A stretch of DNA of 64,000 bases from an uncultured Christensenellaceae bacterium. Its GTDB lineage: Bacteria; Bacillota; Clostridia; Christensenellales; Borkfalkiaceae. Below are positions 8,145 through 15,930 of this stretch, one piece after another. Numbering within the stretch: the first letter of the stretch is position 1; each line of letters opens with the position of its first letter. Made by a program: the position numbers and the translations under genes. Below the pieces are notes generated by a model. It did no database searches, was not told the DNA's origin, and worked only from the letters and a program-made list of their open reading frames with translations. The stretch is from the NCBI GenBank assembly GCA_910587825.1, contig CAJUNJ010000001.1, positions 28,306 to 92,305 of the forward strand. Reading direction: 5' to 3'.

Positions 8145-9344
8145 TTACCAACTTTCTTTTAAAAGAAAGTCAGCGATGTGGACAATCTGAATTCCGTTAT
8201 CATTGCCGGCTGCAAGGTTATCTTTTGCAACCACGTATTTATGATAATGGTCTTTAACGTCCATAAGATTATCCGTTTCTCTTGTTGAATCCGCAGACAA
8301 TTCTCGACATACCTGAACATAAACTTTTTCGCCGCGTTTTTCACCGATAAAGTCAATCTCTTTCGTTCCGTTCTTACCGATAAACACGTCGTAGCCCCTA
8401 CGCTTCATTTCGAGATAGACGATATTTTCAAGCATAGCCGCAACCATTTTATTGTCAAAACCCATTTTGCTGTACTTGAAGGAAATGTCAGAAAGATAAT
8501 ACTTCTCTTGCGTTTTCAAAACGGCTTTACCCTGTAAATCGTATCGCTGGCAGGGATAAATTATGAACGCTTCTTCAAGCCATTTGATGTAGTTGTAAAT
8601 AGTTTCAACAGAAAGCGTTCTCTTTTCACTCTTCAAAAAATTAACGATTGAATTTGCCGAAAAGGTCTTGCCAATGTTTTCAATTATGAACTTAACAACT
8701 CGGTCAAATAAATCTCGGTTGCGAATTTTATGCCTACGGGAAATATCTCTCGTGATAACGGTTGAATAGATTCCGTCCACTATCTGATACGCAGACTGAG
8801 TATCAAAGTTCCCAATACCGATTATCGGAAATCCGCCGAACTGAATATACTCGTCGATTAAATCTTTGGCATTACTGACAGCTTTACCCTTAAACTGCAA
8901 ATATTCATTGAAAGATAAAGTATAGACCGGAATAGAAACATAACGTCCTGAAAGATAAGTTGAAATTTCACTTGACATTAACTTAGAGTTTGAGCCGGTA
9001 ACGTAAATGTCAACGTCTGAGCCTTCTAAAAGACTGTTCACAACTTTTTCCCAACCGTCAACTTCCTGCAGTTCGTCAAGAAAAAGATAGCATCTGCCCT
9101 TTCCGTCAATAGCATTTTTTAACTCGCAGTACATGTCCTTTGCAGTGAACTTGTCATCCACGTCCATTTCATTATACTTTCTGGATATAATATTTTCCTT
9201 TGCAATACTACGCTTAACAAGTTCTTCTTTCATCATTTCAAGTATTGTTGATTTCCCACAGCGACGAACGCCAGCCAATATTTTGACAAGCGGCGCATCA
9301 ATAAAAGTACTTATAGCGTTTATGTAATCGGGTCTGTAAATCAT
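8145..9344 (-). CDS. AAA-type ATPase with C-terminal DUF4143 domain
   Basis: 399 residues. Walker A is GVRRCGKSTI (Lys31, Ser32) and Walker B is YLFLDELQEV. The C-terminal third has the DUF4143 pattern, ending in a nuclease-like fold with EIDFIGEK and a nearby VYVQVC strand. Such proteins are widespread in accessory regions of anaerobes; their role is unsettled. A longer frame begins at 9386, but the ATG at 9344 has AGGAGG 8 nt upstream and gives the usual MIYRPDY-like start. It is a single-gene unit with its own promoter and terminator. The C-terminal acidic and Lys residues suggest a restriction-endonuclease-like core, which is inference. Confidence 0.82.
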   Translation of the reverse strand: MIYRPDYINAISTFIDAPLVKILAGVRRCGKSTILEMMKEELVKRSIAKENIISRKYNEMDVDDKFTAKDMYCELKNAIDGKGRCYLFLDELQEVDGWEKVVNSLLEGSDVDIYVTGSNSKLMSSEISTYLSGRYVSIPVYTLSFNEYLQFKGKAVSNAKDLIDEYIQFGGFPIIGIGNFDTQSAYQIVDGIYSTVITRDISRRHKIRNRDLFDRVVKFIIENIGKTFSANSIVNFLKSEKRTLSVETIYNYIKWLEEAFIIYPCQRYDLQGKAVLKTQEKYYLSDISFKYSKMGFDNKMVAAMLENIVYLEMKRRGYDVFIGKNGTKEIDFIGEKRGEKVYVQVCRELSADSTRETDNLMDVKDHYHKYVVAKDNLAAGNDNGIQIVHIADFLLKESW

Positions 9345-9369
9345 AGCGTTACCTCCTAATTCAAAAAAG

Positions 9370-9399
9370 ATTATACCAAAAAACATTATCTCTTGTCAA
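9370..9399 (-). promoter_or_regulatory. Sigma-A promoter of the ATPase gene
   Basis: Consensus -35 TTGACA (9394-9399), 18-bp spacer, consensus -10 TATAAT (9370-9375), 25 bp before the ATG at 9344. Confidence 0.8.
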
Positions 9400-9660
9400 T
9401 AATCTTTTCGATATAGAAGTAAAAACTTATGTAATTTGAATTACTTTTTTACTTTAATTTGTCGAAAACGCTCATATTATTAAAAGCACACTGTTGCATA
9501 TAAAATGAAACAGTGTGATAAATAGAACAAGATTTAGCTGGTTACTTTTGATTGTAAATTTTTGGGGCACGTTTGGGGCACATTCTGAAAAATATACAAT
9601 ATATAGCGCAAATTATTAATATAAATACTATATATTGTGGTTTTTATCGCTTTTCGGAAT
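9400..9660. other. Gene-free stretch left of the tRNA remnant
   Basis: No convincing gene was found. It holds a 9-bp hairpin (9487-9495 with 9509-9517), one GTTACTTTT at 9541-9549 that also occurs twice upstream of the XRE regulator gene, and a doubled GTGCCCC on the minus strand near 9560-9585. The last could be the relic 3' end of an integrase, but this is only a suspicion. Confidence 0.4.
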
Positions 9661-9684
9661 GGTTCAAGTCCCGTCACCTCAACC
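9661..9684 (+). pseudogene. tRNA 3'-end remnant (T arm, acceptor strand, CCA)
   Basis: GGTTCAAGTCCC followed by an acceptor-like strand and ACCA has the form of the last 24 nt of a tRNA. No D arm, anticodon arm or 5' acceptor strand precedes it; the upstream 80 bp are AT-rich. A strong terminator follows at once. Truncated tRNA ends of this sort are typical of integration sites of mobile elements, where the element restores the 3' end. Confidence 0.55.
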
Positions 9685-9722
9685 AAAACCCGAAGGACGG
9701 AAAAAGCCGTCCTTCGGGTTTT
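9685..9722 (+). terminator. Strong terminator after the tRNA remnant
   Basis: A 16-bp stem (9685-9700 with 9707-9722), loop AAAAAG, followed by TTGGTTGTT. It fits the terminator of a tRNA transcribed on the plus strand, and it also lies between the ATPase gene and the lipoprotein cluster. Confidence 0.7.
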
Positions 9723-9826
9723 GGTTGTTGAGCGATTTTCGGAATTTGATAGGTGCAAGAAAAATTAAATTTTAACAGAACAGCAAACTGCATATATGTA
9801 TGCAAATTTTATTCGGCAGACGAATT

Positions 9827-10273
9827 TTATTTTGCACTTATTATAACGGTGTAGGAATATTCACCATAGTTATCAACTTCTACTATAACAGCGGTATTAA
9901 CAACAGCCTTTTTGCACGTTAAGTTATAGTAAACTTCCATATCTTCTTTTTCTTCGGGCGGCGTGATTTCTAAAACTTCGGCGTCGTATTTCAAAGATAT
10001 TATTTCCGTATTTATAGAACGTACTTTACTGCCGCCGTATTGCGTAAAAGTTACGCCCAAAAGATAACTTTCACCGACCTGCAAAATATAATCGTTTTCC
10101 GTAATTGTTTCGTTATCTTCAAACGGGTTGCCATATACAAACGGGTGATTTCGTTCCGTTCCGATACCCGCCATAATACCCGTTACCTTTGCTTCGTCAG
10201 AGCCGCAAGCCGTTAAACCGAACGGTAGCAGTATTATACACAACATACAAATGATTATAGAAAGCCTTTTCAT
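9827..10273 (-). CDS. Small lipoprotein of unknown function
   Basis: 148 residues. The ATG at 10273 has AAGGAG upstream and opens a lipoprotein signal with lipobox LTAC (Cys23); the longer frame to 10327 lacks this and overlaps the upstream gene. After the signal the protein is rich in predicted beta strands, with YGNPF, YLLGVTF and a C-terminal SYTVIIS strand, so a single Ig-like or surface beta domain is likely. No family was recognised. It is the last gene of the five-gene cluster headed by the XRE regulator and starts 1 bp after the stop of the small membrane protein gene. Confidence 0.65.
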   Translation of the reverse strand: MKRLSIIICMLCIILLPFGLTACGSDEAKVTGIMAGIGTERNHPFVYGNPFEDNETITENDYILQVGESYLLGVTFTQYGGSKVRSINTEIISLKYDAEVLEITPPEEKEDMEVYYNLTCKKAVVNTAVIVEVDNYGEYSYTVIISAK

Positions 10274-10274
10274 A

Positions 10275-10490
10275 TCAACGCTCCTTTTTGTCGTTTGTTT
10301 GTTTCGTTGAACGAACCGCCCAAGCAACTATCAGACAAATACCCATAGTTTTATTGACAACTACTTGTCCGTCGCTCGTGAGTATTTCCCAAGCCTCGTT
10401 TTTAAGTCCGACATAAAGCAAGAGAAGTATAGACAGCGCGCCCGAACAAAGACTGAATATCCATTTTAACACTTTCAGCACAAACGTCAT
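10275..10490 (-). CDS. Small two-helix membrane protein
   Basis: 71 residues, with a long hydrophobic stretch at about residues 8-28 and a second, weaker one at about 48-60, then a charged tail. The start ATG at 10490 has CGAGG upstream. It lies 10 bp after the preceding gene of the cluster. No family was recognised; proximity suggests a partner of the two lipoproteins. Confidence 0.55.
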   Translation of the reverse strand: MTFVLKVLKWIFSLCSGALSILLLLYVGLKNEAWEILTSDGQVVVNKTMGICLIVAWAVRSTKQTNDKKER

Positions 10491-10500
10491 AATTACCTCG

Positions 10501-11052
10501 TTATAGTCCGAAATACCAAACTTGTGTTCCCATATCGACTTCGTAATACATAACTTTGCTTTTCTTTGCGTTCCAAAAAAAATAGCCAGACAAGCCGCCG
10601 ACTTTCATTCTGCCTTCGCCTATGTGCCAAGTGCGACGCGTATTGTCGATTACGTTTTGACAGAACTTTTGTGCGTTTTTGATTTCTATTTTAATATGTG
10701 CGTCTTTGACCGTCAAACCGCCGATAACGTAAAGCGTGTCGTGTTCGTCGCAATCTTCGGCAAAGTCTATCAAACCTTGCCCGTACAGACTGTCGCCGAA
10801 TACGCCGCCGTAACACCAACTACGCAATACGTCGTTGCCCAAGCGGTGTACTTCGGAAATTTTTGTACCGAACTTCTGCCGCCAAACAAGTACGATATGC
10901 CGCCAATCTTCTATCTTTTTGACATATTTCGGATCGTCTTTTTCGATAAGTCGCGCTTCCACGCCGCAATCCGATAATTCTTTTATGACGTTCGCGTACC
11001 ATTCCGCGCATTTTTGACGGCGTTTTATTTCGCCTTTCGTCAGTTCTTCCAT
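10501..11052 (-). CDS. Uncharacterised soluble protein of the XRE cluster
   Basis: 183 residues, no signal peptide or membrane segment. The N-terminal half is a charged, probably helical region; the middle has alternating hydrophobic strands (HDTLYVIGGLTV, HIKIEIKN) and the C terminus is rich in aromatic residues (YFFWNA, TQVWYFGL). No known family was recognised. It sits between a lipoprotein gene and the small membrane protein gene, with short gaps, so it is very likely cotranscribed with them. It could equally be a cytoplasmic immunity or sensor component; nothing in the sequence decides this. Confidence 0.55.
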   Translation of the reverse strand: MEELTKGEIKRRQKCAEWYANVIKELSDCGVEARLIEKDDPKYVKKIEDWRHIVLVWRQKFGTKISEVHRLGNDVLRSWCYGGVFGDSLYGQGLIDFAEDCDEHDTLYVIGGLTVKDAHIKIEIKNAQKFCQNVIDNTRRTWHIGEGRMKVGGLSGYFFWNAKKSKVMYYEVDMGTQVWYFGL

Positions 11053-11068
11053 AATTACCGTCCTTTAA

Positions 11069-11533
11069 TCAATGCCCGCTTTCGTAAAAGACTAACCGCA
11101 ATTCGTTTGGAAAATAAATGATAGTAAGCGCGTCGGTAAGACCGTCGTCATTAAACCACTTATAATCGCTTTCCCAATTCGGGTAGTGTTCCTGCGGTAT
11201 TTTCAAACAGCAATTTGCGTGGCTGTCGATTTTTTCTTTCAATTCCGTGTTCTTCTCGGAAGAAAAGCCGTTACCGTCTTTTTTACCGAACGATTGCATA
11301 AACTCCGTCGGCTCGCTTTCTAATTGAAGAACGGAATACGACGGGGCTTTTCCCGTAAAAGTTTCACCTTTTATATCGCAAACGACTTTATAATCGGGCA
11401 ACAGTTGAAAGTCTATATCGTTACGGCGATTTTTAATTTCTTCAAACGCACTTTGCCCGCCGCAAGACGCCAATATCAAAGTGCAAATCAAAGCCGTTAT
11501 CAAGACGATTAAACCTGTAAATTTCTTTTTCAT
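11069..11533 (-). CDS. Lipoprotein of unknown function
   Basis: 154 residues with a lipoprotein signal and lipobox LASC (Cys24). The mature part is hydrophilic, with DFQLLPDYKVVCDIKGE near its start and DALTIIYFPNELRLVFYE at its end, suggesting a compact alpha/beta domain. The ATG at 11533 has AAGGAG upstream. The gene follows the XRE regulator gene by 13 bp, so the regulator and this lipoprotein are probably coexpressed. No homologue was recognised. Confidence 0.62.
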   Translation of the reverse strand: MKKKFTGLIVLITALICTLILASCGGQSAFEEIKNRRNDIDFQLLPDYKVVCDIKGETFTGKAPSYSVLQLESEPTEFMQSFGKKDGNGFSSEKNTELKEKIDSHANCCLKIPQEHYPNWESDYKWFNDDGLTDALTIIYFPNELRLVFYESGH

Positions 11534-11546
11534 ACAAATCTCCTTT

Positions 11547-12425
11547 TCAACCCTTAATTGTTATATAAAGTTCTTCGTGTATTGTATTATCTGTCAACAC
11601 AATTATCATTGAACACAAGCCTGTATGCGGAACGGTAATTCTTGTCAATTCGTTTTCGGAATAAAGCCATTGATTTCCTATACCGTTCGGCGCGGGATTT
11701 GTAACAATAGCCGTATCAATCATAAATCTTGTGAAAAAATTTGTTTGATGGTCGTTAGCGTCATTCCATAACGCTATTGCGTTGAACACCGAGCCGAGCG
11801 GCACACGTTCTCCGCTAACCTTGCTCACAGGTTCTTTGATAATAATACAATCGGTTTCGTTTTGCAACTGCAACTGTACGGAATACAGTTCTACGGAATG
11901 GTCGTTTTTTTCATAAGCGGCAAAAGCGTCAGTCGAAAGATACGTTATACGTCCGTTTTCGTTGGTTCTTATTTCGCCGCCGTTTTTCACAAATATATTT
12001 TCGGGCTTACAGCCGAGAGATATTGATAACTTGTCGTTTAATATCGGCAATTCATAACCCGAAACATCAAAATGCCCGATAGTCGCTTTCTGTTTTATGA
12101 GTTTGGGTACAAAGATTAAAGCGAGTATTAAAGACAAAATAATAGCAAGCCCGACGCAACTGACGATTATCAATAATTTTTGTGATTTGGCGATAGTTAT
12201 GTTTTTGCTTACGATTATCGTTTCGGTTTGCTTATCGGCAAAGAATTCTTCTTTACTGATTGAGAAATATTCGGCAAGCAAATTCAATGAAGTTTCGCTC
12301 GGCAAGCCCAAACCGTTTTCCCATTTGGCAACGGCACTACGGCTTACAAAAATTGCTTTTGCAAGTTCAGCTTGCGATATTCCTTTTTTCAAACGCAGTT
12401 CTTTTAATCGTTCGTTGAATTGCAT
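11547..12425 (-). CDS. Membrane-anchored XRE-family regulator
   Basis: 292 residues. Residues about 3-60 form an XRE/Cro helix-turn-helix (ISQAELAKAIFVSRSAVAKW). One membrane segment lies at about 87-110, and the C-terminal 180 residues form a predicted outside domain rich in beta strands. This layout, DNA-binding inside and sensor outside, suggests that an envelope signal is read directly. The ATG at 12425 has AGGAG 8 nt upstream, while the longer frame to 12446 has none. It is the first gene of a five-gene cluster, and two 11-bp direct repeats upstream of its promoter are probable operator sites. Confidence 0.75.
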   Translation of the reverse strand: MQFNERLKELRLKKGISQAELAKAIFVSRSAVAKWENGLGLPSETSLNLLAEYFSISKEEFFADKQTETIIVSKNITIAKSQKLLIIVSCVGLAIILSLILALIFVPKLIKQKATIGHFDVSGYELPILNDKLSISLGCKPENIFVKNGGEIRTNENGRITYLSTDAFAAYEKNDHSVELYSVQLQLQNETDCIIIKEPVSKVSGERVPLGSVFNAIALWNDANDHQTNFFTRFMIDTAIVTNPAPNGIGNQWLYSENELTRITVPHTGLCSMIIVLTDNTIHEELYITIKG

Positions 12426-12456
12426 TTTATAAACTCCTAATAGCAATTACACAGAC

Positions 12457-12525
12457 ATTATAACATAAAACCGTAAAAAAGTATAAAAAAGGCTTGTTAC
12501 TTTTGGAACGCAAGTTGTTACTTTT
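12457..12525 (-). promoter_or_regulatory. Promoter and paired operator of the XRE cluster
   Basis: The minus strand has a perfect -10 TATAAT (12457-12462) but a poor -35 (TATACT, 12480-12485). Upstream, the 11-bp word TTGTTACTTTT (as read on the plus strand) occurs twice, at 12494-12504 and 12515-12525. The 21-bp period puts both on the same face of the helix. A weak -35 with sites just upstream suits activation, perhaps by the regulator itself. Confidence 0.55.
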
Positions 12526-12738
12526 ATTTTTCGACAATTAATCACCTTGTATTTCGACGTGTGTTTAGTCTATAAAATACTGCCGACAATTATGTGCCAA
12601 AATGTAGCATTGATTTTTACACAAATTTCTCCGTATTGAGCGCAATATCGATAACTTCGCTTACGACGTTGCACTTTCAGTATTTTTAATCGTATGTTAG
12701 TTAGATAAATAAAAAAAGGCATAAATATGCCTTTTAAG
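12526..12738. other. Gene-free stretch between XRE promoter and tRNA-Gly
   Basis: Nothing convincing was found apart from AT-rich sequence. An open frame across 12570..12815 is only the antisense of the tRNA region. Confidence 0.5.
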
Positions 12739-12813
12739 TGGAGCAGGTGACGGGAGTCGGACCCGCCAAAATCAGCTTGGGAAGCTGACGCCATACCGAT
12801 AGGCGACACCTGC
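12739..12813 (-). tRNA. tRNA-Gly (anticodon CCC)
   Basis: The acceptor stem pairs GCAGGTG (12807-12813) with CACCTGC (12743-12749), followed by discriminator U and an encoded CCA (12739-12741). The anticodon stem TCAGC/GCTGA closes a TTCCCAA loop, giving anticodon CCC, which reads GGG glycine codons. The T arm is GCGGG/CCCGT with loop TCCGACT. The D arm is short but clear. No other RNA gene is next to it. Confidence 0.9.
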
Positions 12814-12849
12814 ATTGATATTTATATAAATACTATAACACATTTTAAT

Positions 12850-13216
12850 TAAAAAGAAAAGCAAATTGAAATTATTTTATTTTTTATTGACAAAAAAATT
12901 ATTAAAAATTCAGCAAACCGTCTTACCGAAAAGCTTACAAAATACGTTGAACCCGAAAAACAGAAAGGTTTTAATGCGCCGCCGACGAAAAATATATTTT
13001 TGTCGATAACGGCTTTTCTGACGCCTATGGGCATAAACGCACCCGTCAGTTAGCTTGTATCAACGTCAATTTCAAGCTTTTTCAAAAAACCGCAAAATAT
13101 TTCTTTATAATTTTTCCCCTTAATGTATTTGTCGGCTAACCCGACGTTTTTAACTCCGCCATACGTGCTGACCCAACCGTATCCCTTTGCCGTGTTACCG
13201 AAATGTATTGCTATGT
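12850..13216 (-). pseudogene. Decayed FAD-dependent oxidoreductase (geranylgeranyl-reductase-like)
   Basis: Read on the minus strand, this is one frame with an in-frame TAA near 13049. Before the stop it contains AKGYGWVSTYGGVKNVGL and after it GAFMPIGVRKAVIDKNIFFV followed by GGA. In intact family members these correspond to the FAD-contacting GYGWIFP...VNVG segment and the late P.G...NVLFVGDAAG motif. The N-terminal Rossmann region is absent, because a stop lies just upstream of 13216. Truncation plus an internal stop makes a gene relic the best reading. Confidence 0.6.
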
Positions 13217-13308
13217 TTTAAAAATTTAAGCAATAAAATGTTAACTATATTTTCTACATTGTTGATTAAAAAAAATCATAAAAGTTAAAAACCTATGCGG
13301 AGGCAATT

Positions 13309-14562
13309 ATGAACCCAATAAAAGAAAAATCAAAAAGTCTTGAAAACAGTTTTTTACCGCTGAAAAAAATGTACCCGAAAAGCTATAATAAGGATAAAAC
13401 GTCACCCTATACCAAAACAAGAGTTATACTTATGAACGGTACCGAGTTTGAATCGCAATGGTTTATGCACAACTTTGCAAGGCACTGCAACGAACCTGAA
13501 ATATTGAGCGCTCTTGCCGTTGTAAGACGCCAGGAACAGCAACAGCAAAAGCGTATAAGCTGTTTGAAACCGATTAACGAAAGCATACTTGAAACCACTA
13601 TCGCATACGAACAGCTTGCGATAGACCTTACAGCCGTATTGGCGCGTCACGAAACGGACGAAGCAAATATAAAAGCTTTAAACTTTGCGCTTTTGGAAGA
13701 TTTCGACCATTTATACAGATATGCAAATTTATTGAAAATAGATAAAAATATAGATGCAGATATGTTGGTCGGCAAATATACCGAAATTATGCCCGGACGC
13801 CCCACCGTTGCCGAACACCGTTACCCTTCCGACGACGTATCGCCGCATATGAACGCTGAAAAAGCAGATTTGTACAGCAAGCTTGTCGCAAGCACTATTA
13901 CTGCCGCAGAACAACAAACGATGAACTACTATATGAATATTGCACAGTGGTATAAAAACGACTTAGGCAGAAAGCTTTACGCTGAAATTGCAATGATTGA
14001 AGAAGCGCACGTAACGCAATACGAAAGTCTGAAAGACCCCAATCTTACCTGGCTTGAACAATGGGTAATGCACGAATATTGCGAATGCTGGCTCTACTAC
14101 TCGGCAATGAACGACGAAAGCGACGAAAACATCAAAAAGATTTGGACCGAACACTTTAAAATGGAAGTCGCGCATTTGAAGACTGCCGCTAAGCTTTTGA
14201 AAAAATTTGAAAACAAAAGCTTTGAATCGGTATGCGGTAACGGCGAATTCCCTCAACTTTTAAAACTTGGCGGCAATAAGGAATATATCCGTAAGGTTTT
14301 GCTTGACACAGTTAAAATGACAGCCGATAACACAAAAGTTATACGCGATTTTAAGGATATTAAAAAAATTCCGGACGATCACAGATATTTCGATTATCAG
14401 AAATATATGTCGGGCAATCCCGAGAAAAACCCTTCGCACCTCGTAATACAGAAAGCGATTGAAAGACTTGGCAAAGATTACCGCTATCAGGACAGTGAAC
14501 ATCCCGTCAAGGAACTTCGCAACAGAGAAAAAGACAATATTTCAATTTCAAGAACAAAATAA
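13309..14562 (+). CDS. Ferritin-like diiron protein, extended form
   Basis: 417 residues, much longer than rubrerythrins. The segment at about residues 190-300 has the full ligand set of a diiron four-helix bundle: Glu201, E231xxH234, Glu256 (or Glu259) and E286xxH289. Upstream, about residues 90-145, is a further helix pair with YEQLAIDL and LLEDFDHLYR that looks like half of another bundle. No rubredoxin domain is present. Such proteins reduce peroxide or store iron; which applies is unknown. The ATG at 13309 is preceded by GCGGAGGCAATT, a good ribosome binding site. It is monocistronic, divergent from the flavin oxidoreductase relic, and ends at a shared terminator. Confidence 0.7.
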   Translation: MNPIKEKSKSLENSFLPLKKMYPKSYNKDKTSPYTKTRVILMNGTEFESQWFMHNFARHCNEPEILSALAVVRRQEQQQQKRISCLKPINESILETTIAYEQLAIDLTAVLARHETDEANIKALNFALLEDFDHLYRYANLLKIDKNIDADMLVGKYTEIMPGRPTVAEHRYPSDDVSPHMNAEKADLYSKLVASTITAAEQQTMNYYMNIAQWYKNDLGRKLYAEIAMIEEAHVTQYESLKDPNLTWLEQWVMHEYCECWLYYSAMNDESDENIKKIWTEHFKMEVAHLKTAAKLLKKFENKSFESVCGNGEFPQLLKLGGNKEYIRKVLLDTVKMTADNTKVIRDFKDIKKIPDDHRYFDYQKYMSGNPEKNPSHLVIQKAIERLGKDYRYQDSEHPVKELRNREKDNISISRTK

Positions 14563-14566
14563 ACTT

Positions 14567-14599
14567 ACGGCGTACAGAGCTTAACGCACTGTACGCCGT
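14567..14599. terminator. Shared terminator between convergent genes
   Basis: An 11-bp GC-rich stem (14567-14577 with 14589-14599) closes an 11-nt loop. It lies between the convergent ends of the ferritin-like gene and the PhnP-like gene. The U tract is weak in both directions. Confidence 0.55.
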
Positions 14600-14602
14600 T
14601 TA

Positions 14603-15439
14603 TCAGATTTCAACCGAATATCCGTCATAAGCTGCAACGACACCGTAACGCATTTCAAGCAATTTCAGGTGTGCGCGCGTCGGATTGCAGTTATGTGAAA
14701 AATGTGAAATTATCAATTTGGTTTTACCGTCGATAACGCCTCTTTTTAGAAGTTCGTCTTTGATAATCATATTTTCGTTAATGCTCATATGGCGGGTGGA
14801 AAGTTCTCCGGTACTGTCGGCAAAAGTGCAGTCGAAGCACACTGCATCCGCTTTTGCTCCGCTTTCGCAAAGAAAGTCGAACACGTCGGCATTCAACATA
14901 CCGCTGTCGTAAAGATGCAAGTACCCCCTGCCGTCTTTTTCAATATAGAAAAGCAAAGCTTCTTCTGTTTTGCTGTGGTTTGCAGGCAAAGTTATAATCT
15001 TGTAACCGCCAACCGTAAACGTCTGATAAGGTTTAATTTGACGTACTCCTACAAGCGGAACAACCTGCGGTTTCATTTCCCTTGCGGTACATTCTTCAAA
15101 AACCTTTTTAACTTCTGCATTTCCGTAAATTTCGAGCTTCCCGCTGTCAAATTCGGCATACTTATAACCGCGAAGAATAAAATCGTGCGCATAGAAATGG
15201 TCGAGATGCGAATGTGTTGCAAGTATATATTTTATTTTCGAAAGTTCTATACCGAATTTTAGCGAATGCGAATAGGCTTCCGGCGGAAAGTCGATTGAAA
15301 TGCAACCGTCTATTACCACCTGAGAGCGCGTGCGGAATTGACTTTCACCCGCAAGCCTTGCATTCTTACAGTATTCGCAATTACAGAACACCGCGGGAAA
15401 ACCTTCCGCCGCACCTGTTCCGAGAAAATTCAAAATCAT
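14603..15439 (-). CDS. PhnP-like metallo-beta-lactamase-fold hydrolase
   Basis: 278 residues. It begins ILNFLGTGAAEGFPAVFC and carries the metal motif THSHLDH, followed by an NH metal-ligand region (LPANHS) and FDCTF, ending with SHFSHNC. The early C.C..C cluster (CNCEYC) is typical of the PhnP branch, where cysteines bind a structural zinc. PhnP hydrolyses cyclic ribose phosphates in phosphonate use, but many clostridial homologues stand alone, as here, and their substrate is unknown. The ATG at 15439 has only a weak GGGAA upstream. Its neighbour dtd ends at a terminator 28 bp upstream, so this gene needs its own promoter, which was not identified. Confidence 0.78.
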   Translation of the reverse strand: MILNFLGTGAAEGFPAVFCNCEYCKNARLAGESQFRTRSQVVIDGCISIDFPPEAYSHSLKFGIELSKIKYILATHSHLDHFYAHDFILRGYKYAEFDSGKLEIYGNAEVKKVFEECTAREMKPQVVPLVGVRQIKPYQTFTVGGYKIITLPANHSKTEEALLFYIEKDGRGYLHLYDSGMLNADVFDFLCESGAKADAVCFDCTFADSTGELSTRHMSINENMIIKDELLKRGVIDGKTKLIISHFSHNCNPTRAHLKLLEMRYGVVAAYDGYSVEI

Positions 15440-15467
15440 AAAATACCGATAATTCCCGTTAATGCAA

Positions 15468-15489
15468 ACAGGGCGAAAATTCGCCCTGT
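15468..15489 (-). terminator. Terminator of the pepP-efp-dtd unit
   Basis: A 9-bp stem (15468-15476 with 15481-15489) with an AAAT loop. On the minus strand it is followed by TTTGCATT. It lies directly after the dtd stop codon at 15493. Confidence 0.7.
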
Positions 15490-15492
15490 AAA

Positions 15493-15930
15493 TTATATTT
15501 CATAAATAATAGTTACAGGTCCGTCATTGAACTGTTGAATCTTCATATCCGCGCCGAACTCGCCGAGTTTAACTTTCAAACCGACTTGACAGAGCTTGCT
15601 TTCAAGATATTTATAAATTTTAAGCGCAAGCGCAGGTTCTTCGGCTTGAATAAAACTTGGACGGTTGCCATGAGAACAGTCGCCGTAAAGCGTAAACTGT
15701 GAAATTAACATAATCTCACCGCCCACGTCAGACACAGACAAGTTCATTTTACCGTTAACGTCTTCGAATATGCGCAGTTTGGAAATCTTCTTTGCCATAA
15801 GGTCGGCATGGTTAAAGCTATCACCGCGACCTATGCCGATATAGACGGCAAGTCCGAACGGAATTTCCGAAATAAGTCTGCCGTCAACTGTAACAGAAGT
15901 ATGCTTTACACGCTGTATTACAGCTTTCAA
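15493..15930 (-). CDS. dtd: D-aminoacyl-tRNA deacylase
   Basis: 145 residues, normal family length. The two active-site motifs are present: SQFTLYGD and, near the C terminus, NDGPVTI (family Gly-cisPro type). The enzyme removes D-amino acids from mischarged tRNA in the cytoplasm. The start codon is TTG at 15930, directly next to the efp stop codon at 15931, with a weak AGG upstream, which suggests translational coupling to efp. Transcription probably comes from the pepP promoter at 17630..17658, and a terminator follows. Confidence 0.92.
   Translation of the reverse strand: MKAVIQRVKHTSVTVDGRLISEIPFGLAVYIGIGRGDSFNHADLMAKKISKLRIFEDVNGKMNLSVSDVGGEIMLISQFTLYGDCSHGNRPSFIQAEEPALALKIYKYLESKLCQVGLKVKLGEFGADMKIQQFNDGPVTIIYEI

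Noticed and set aside
9534..9758. A 74-residue open frame on the minus strand
   Set aside because: Its N-terminal half is the antisense of the tRNA remnant and terminator, and it has no ribosome binding site or family pattern.
9661..12813. tRNA remnant and tRNA-Gly as the two ends (attL/attR) of one island
   Set aside because: They share only CCCGTCACCT and lie in opposite orientations, whereas attachment repeats should be direct.
12570..12815. An 81-residue open frame on the minus strand
   Set aside because: It covers tRNA-Gly(CCC) in the same orientation and is simply a translation of the tRNA.
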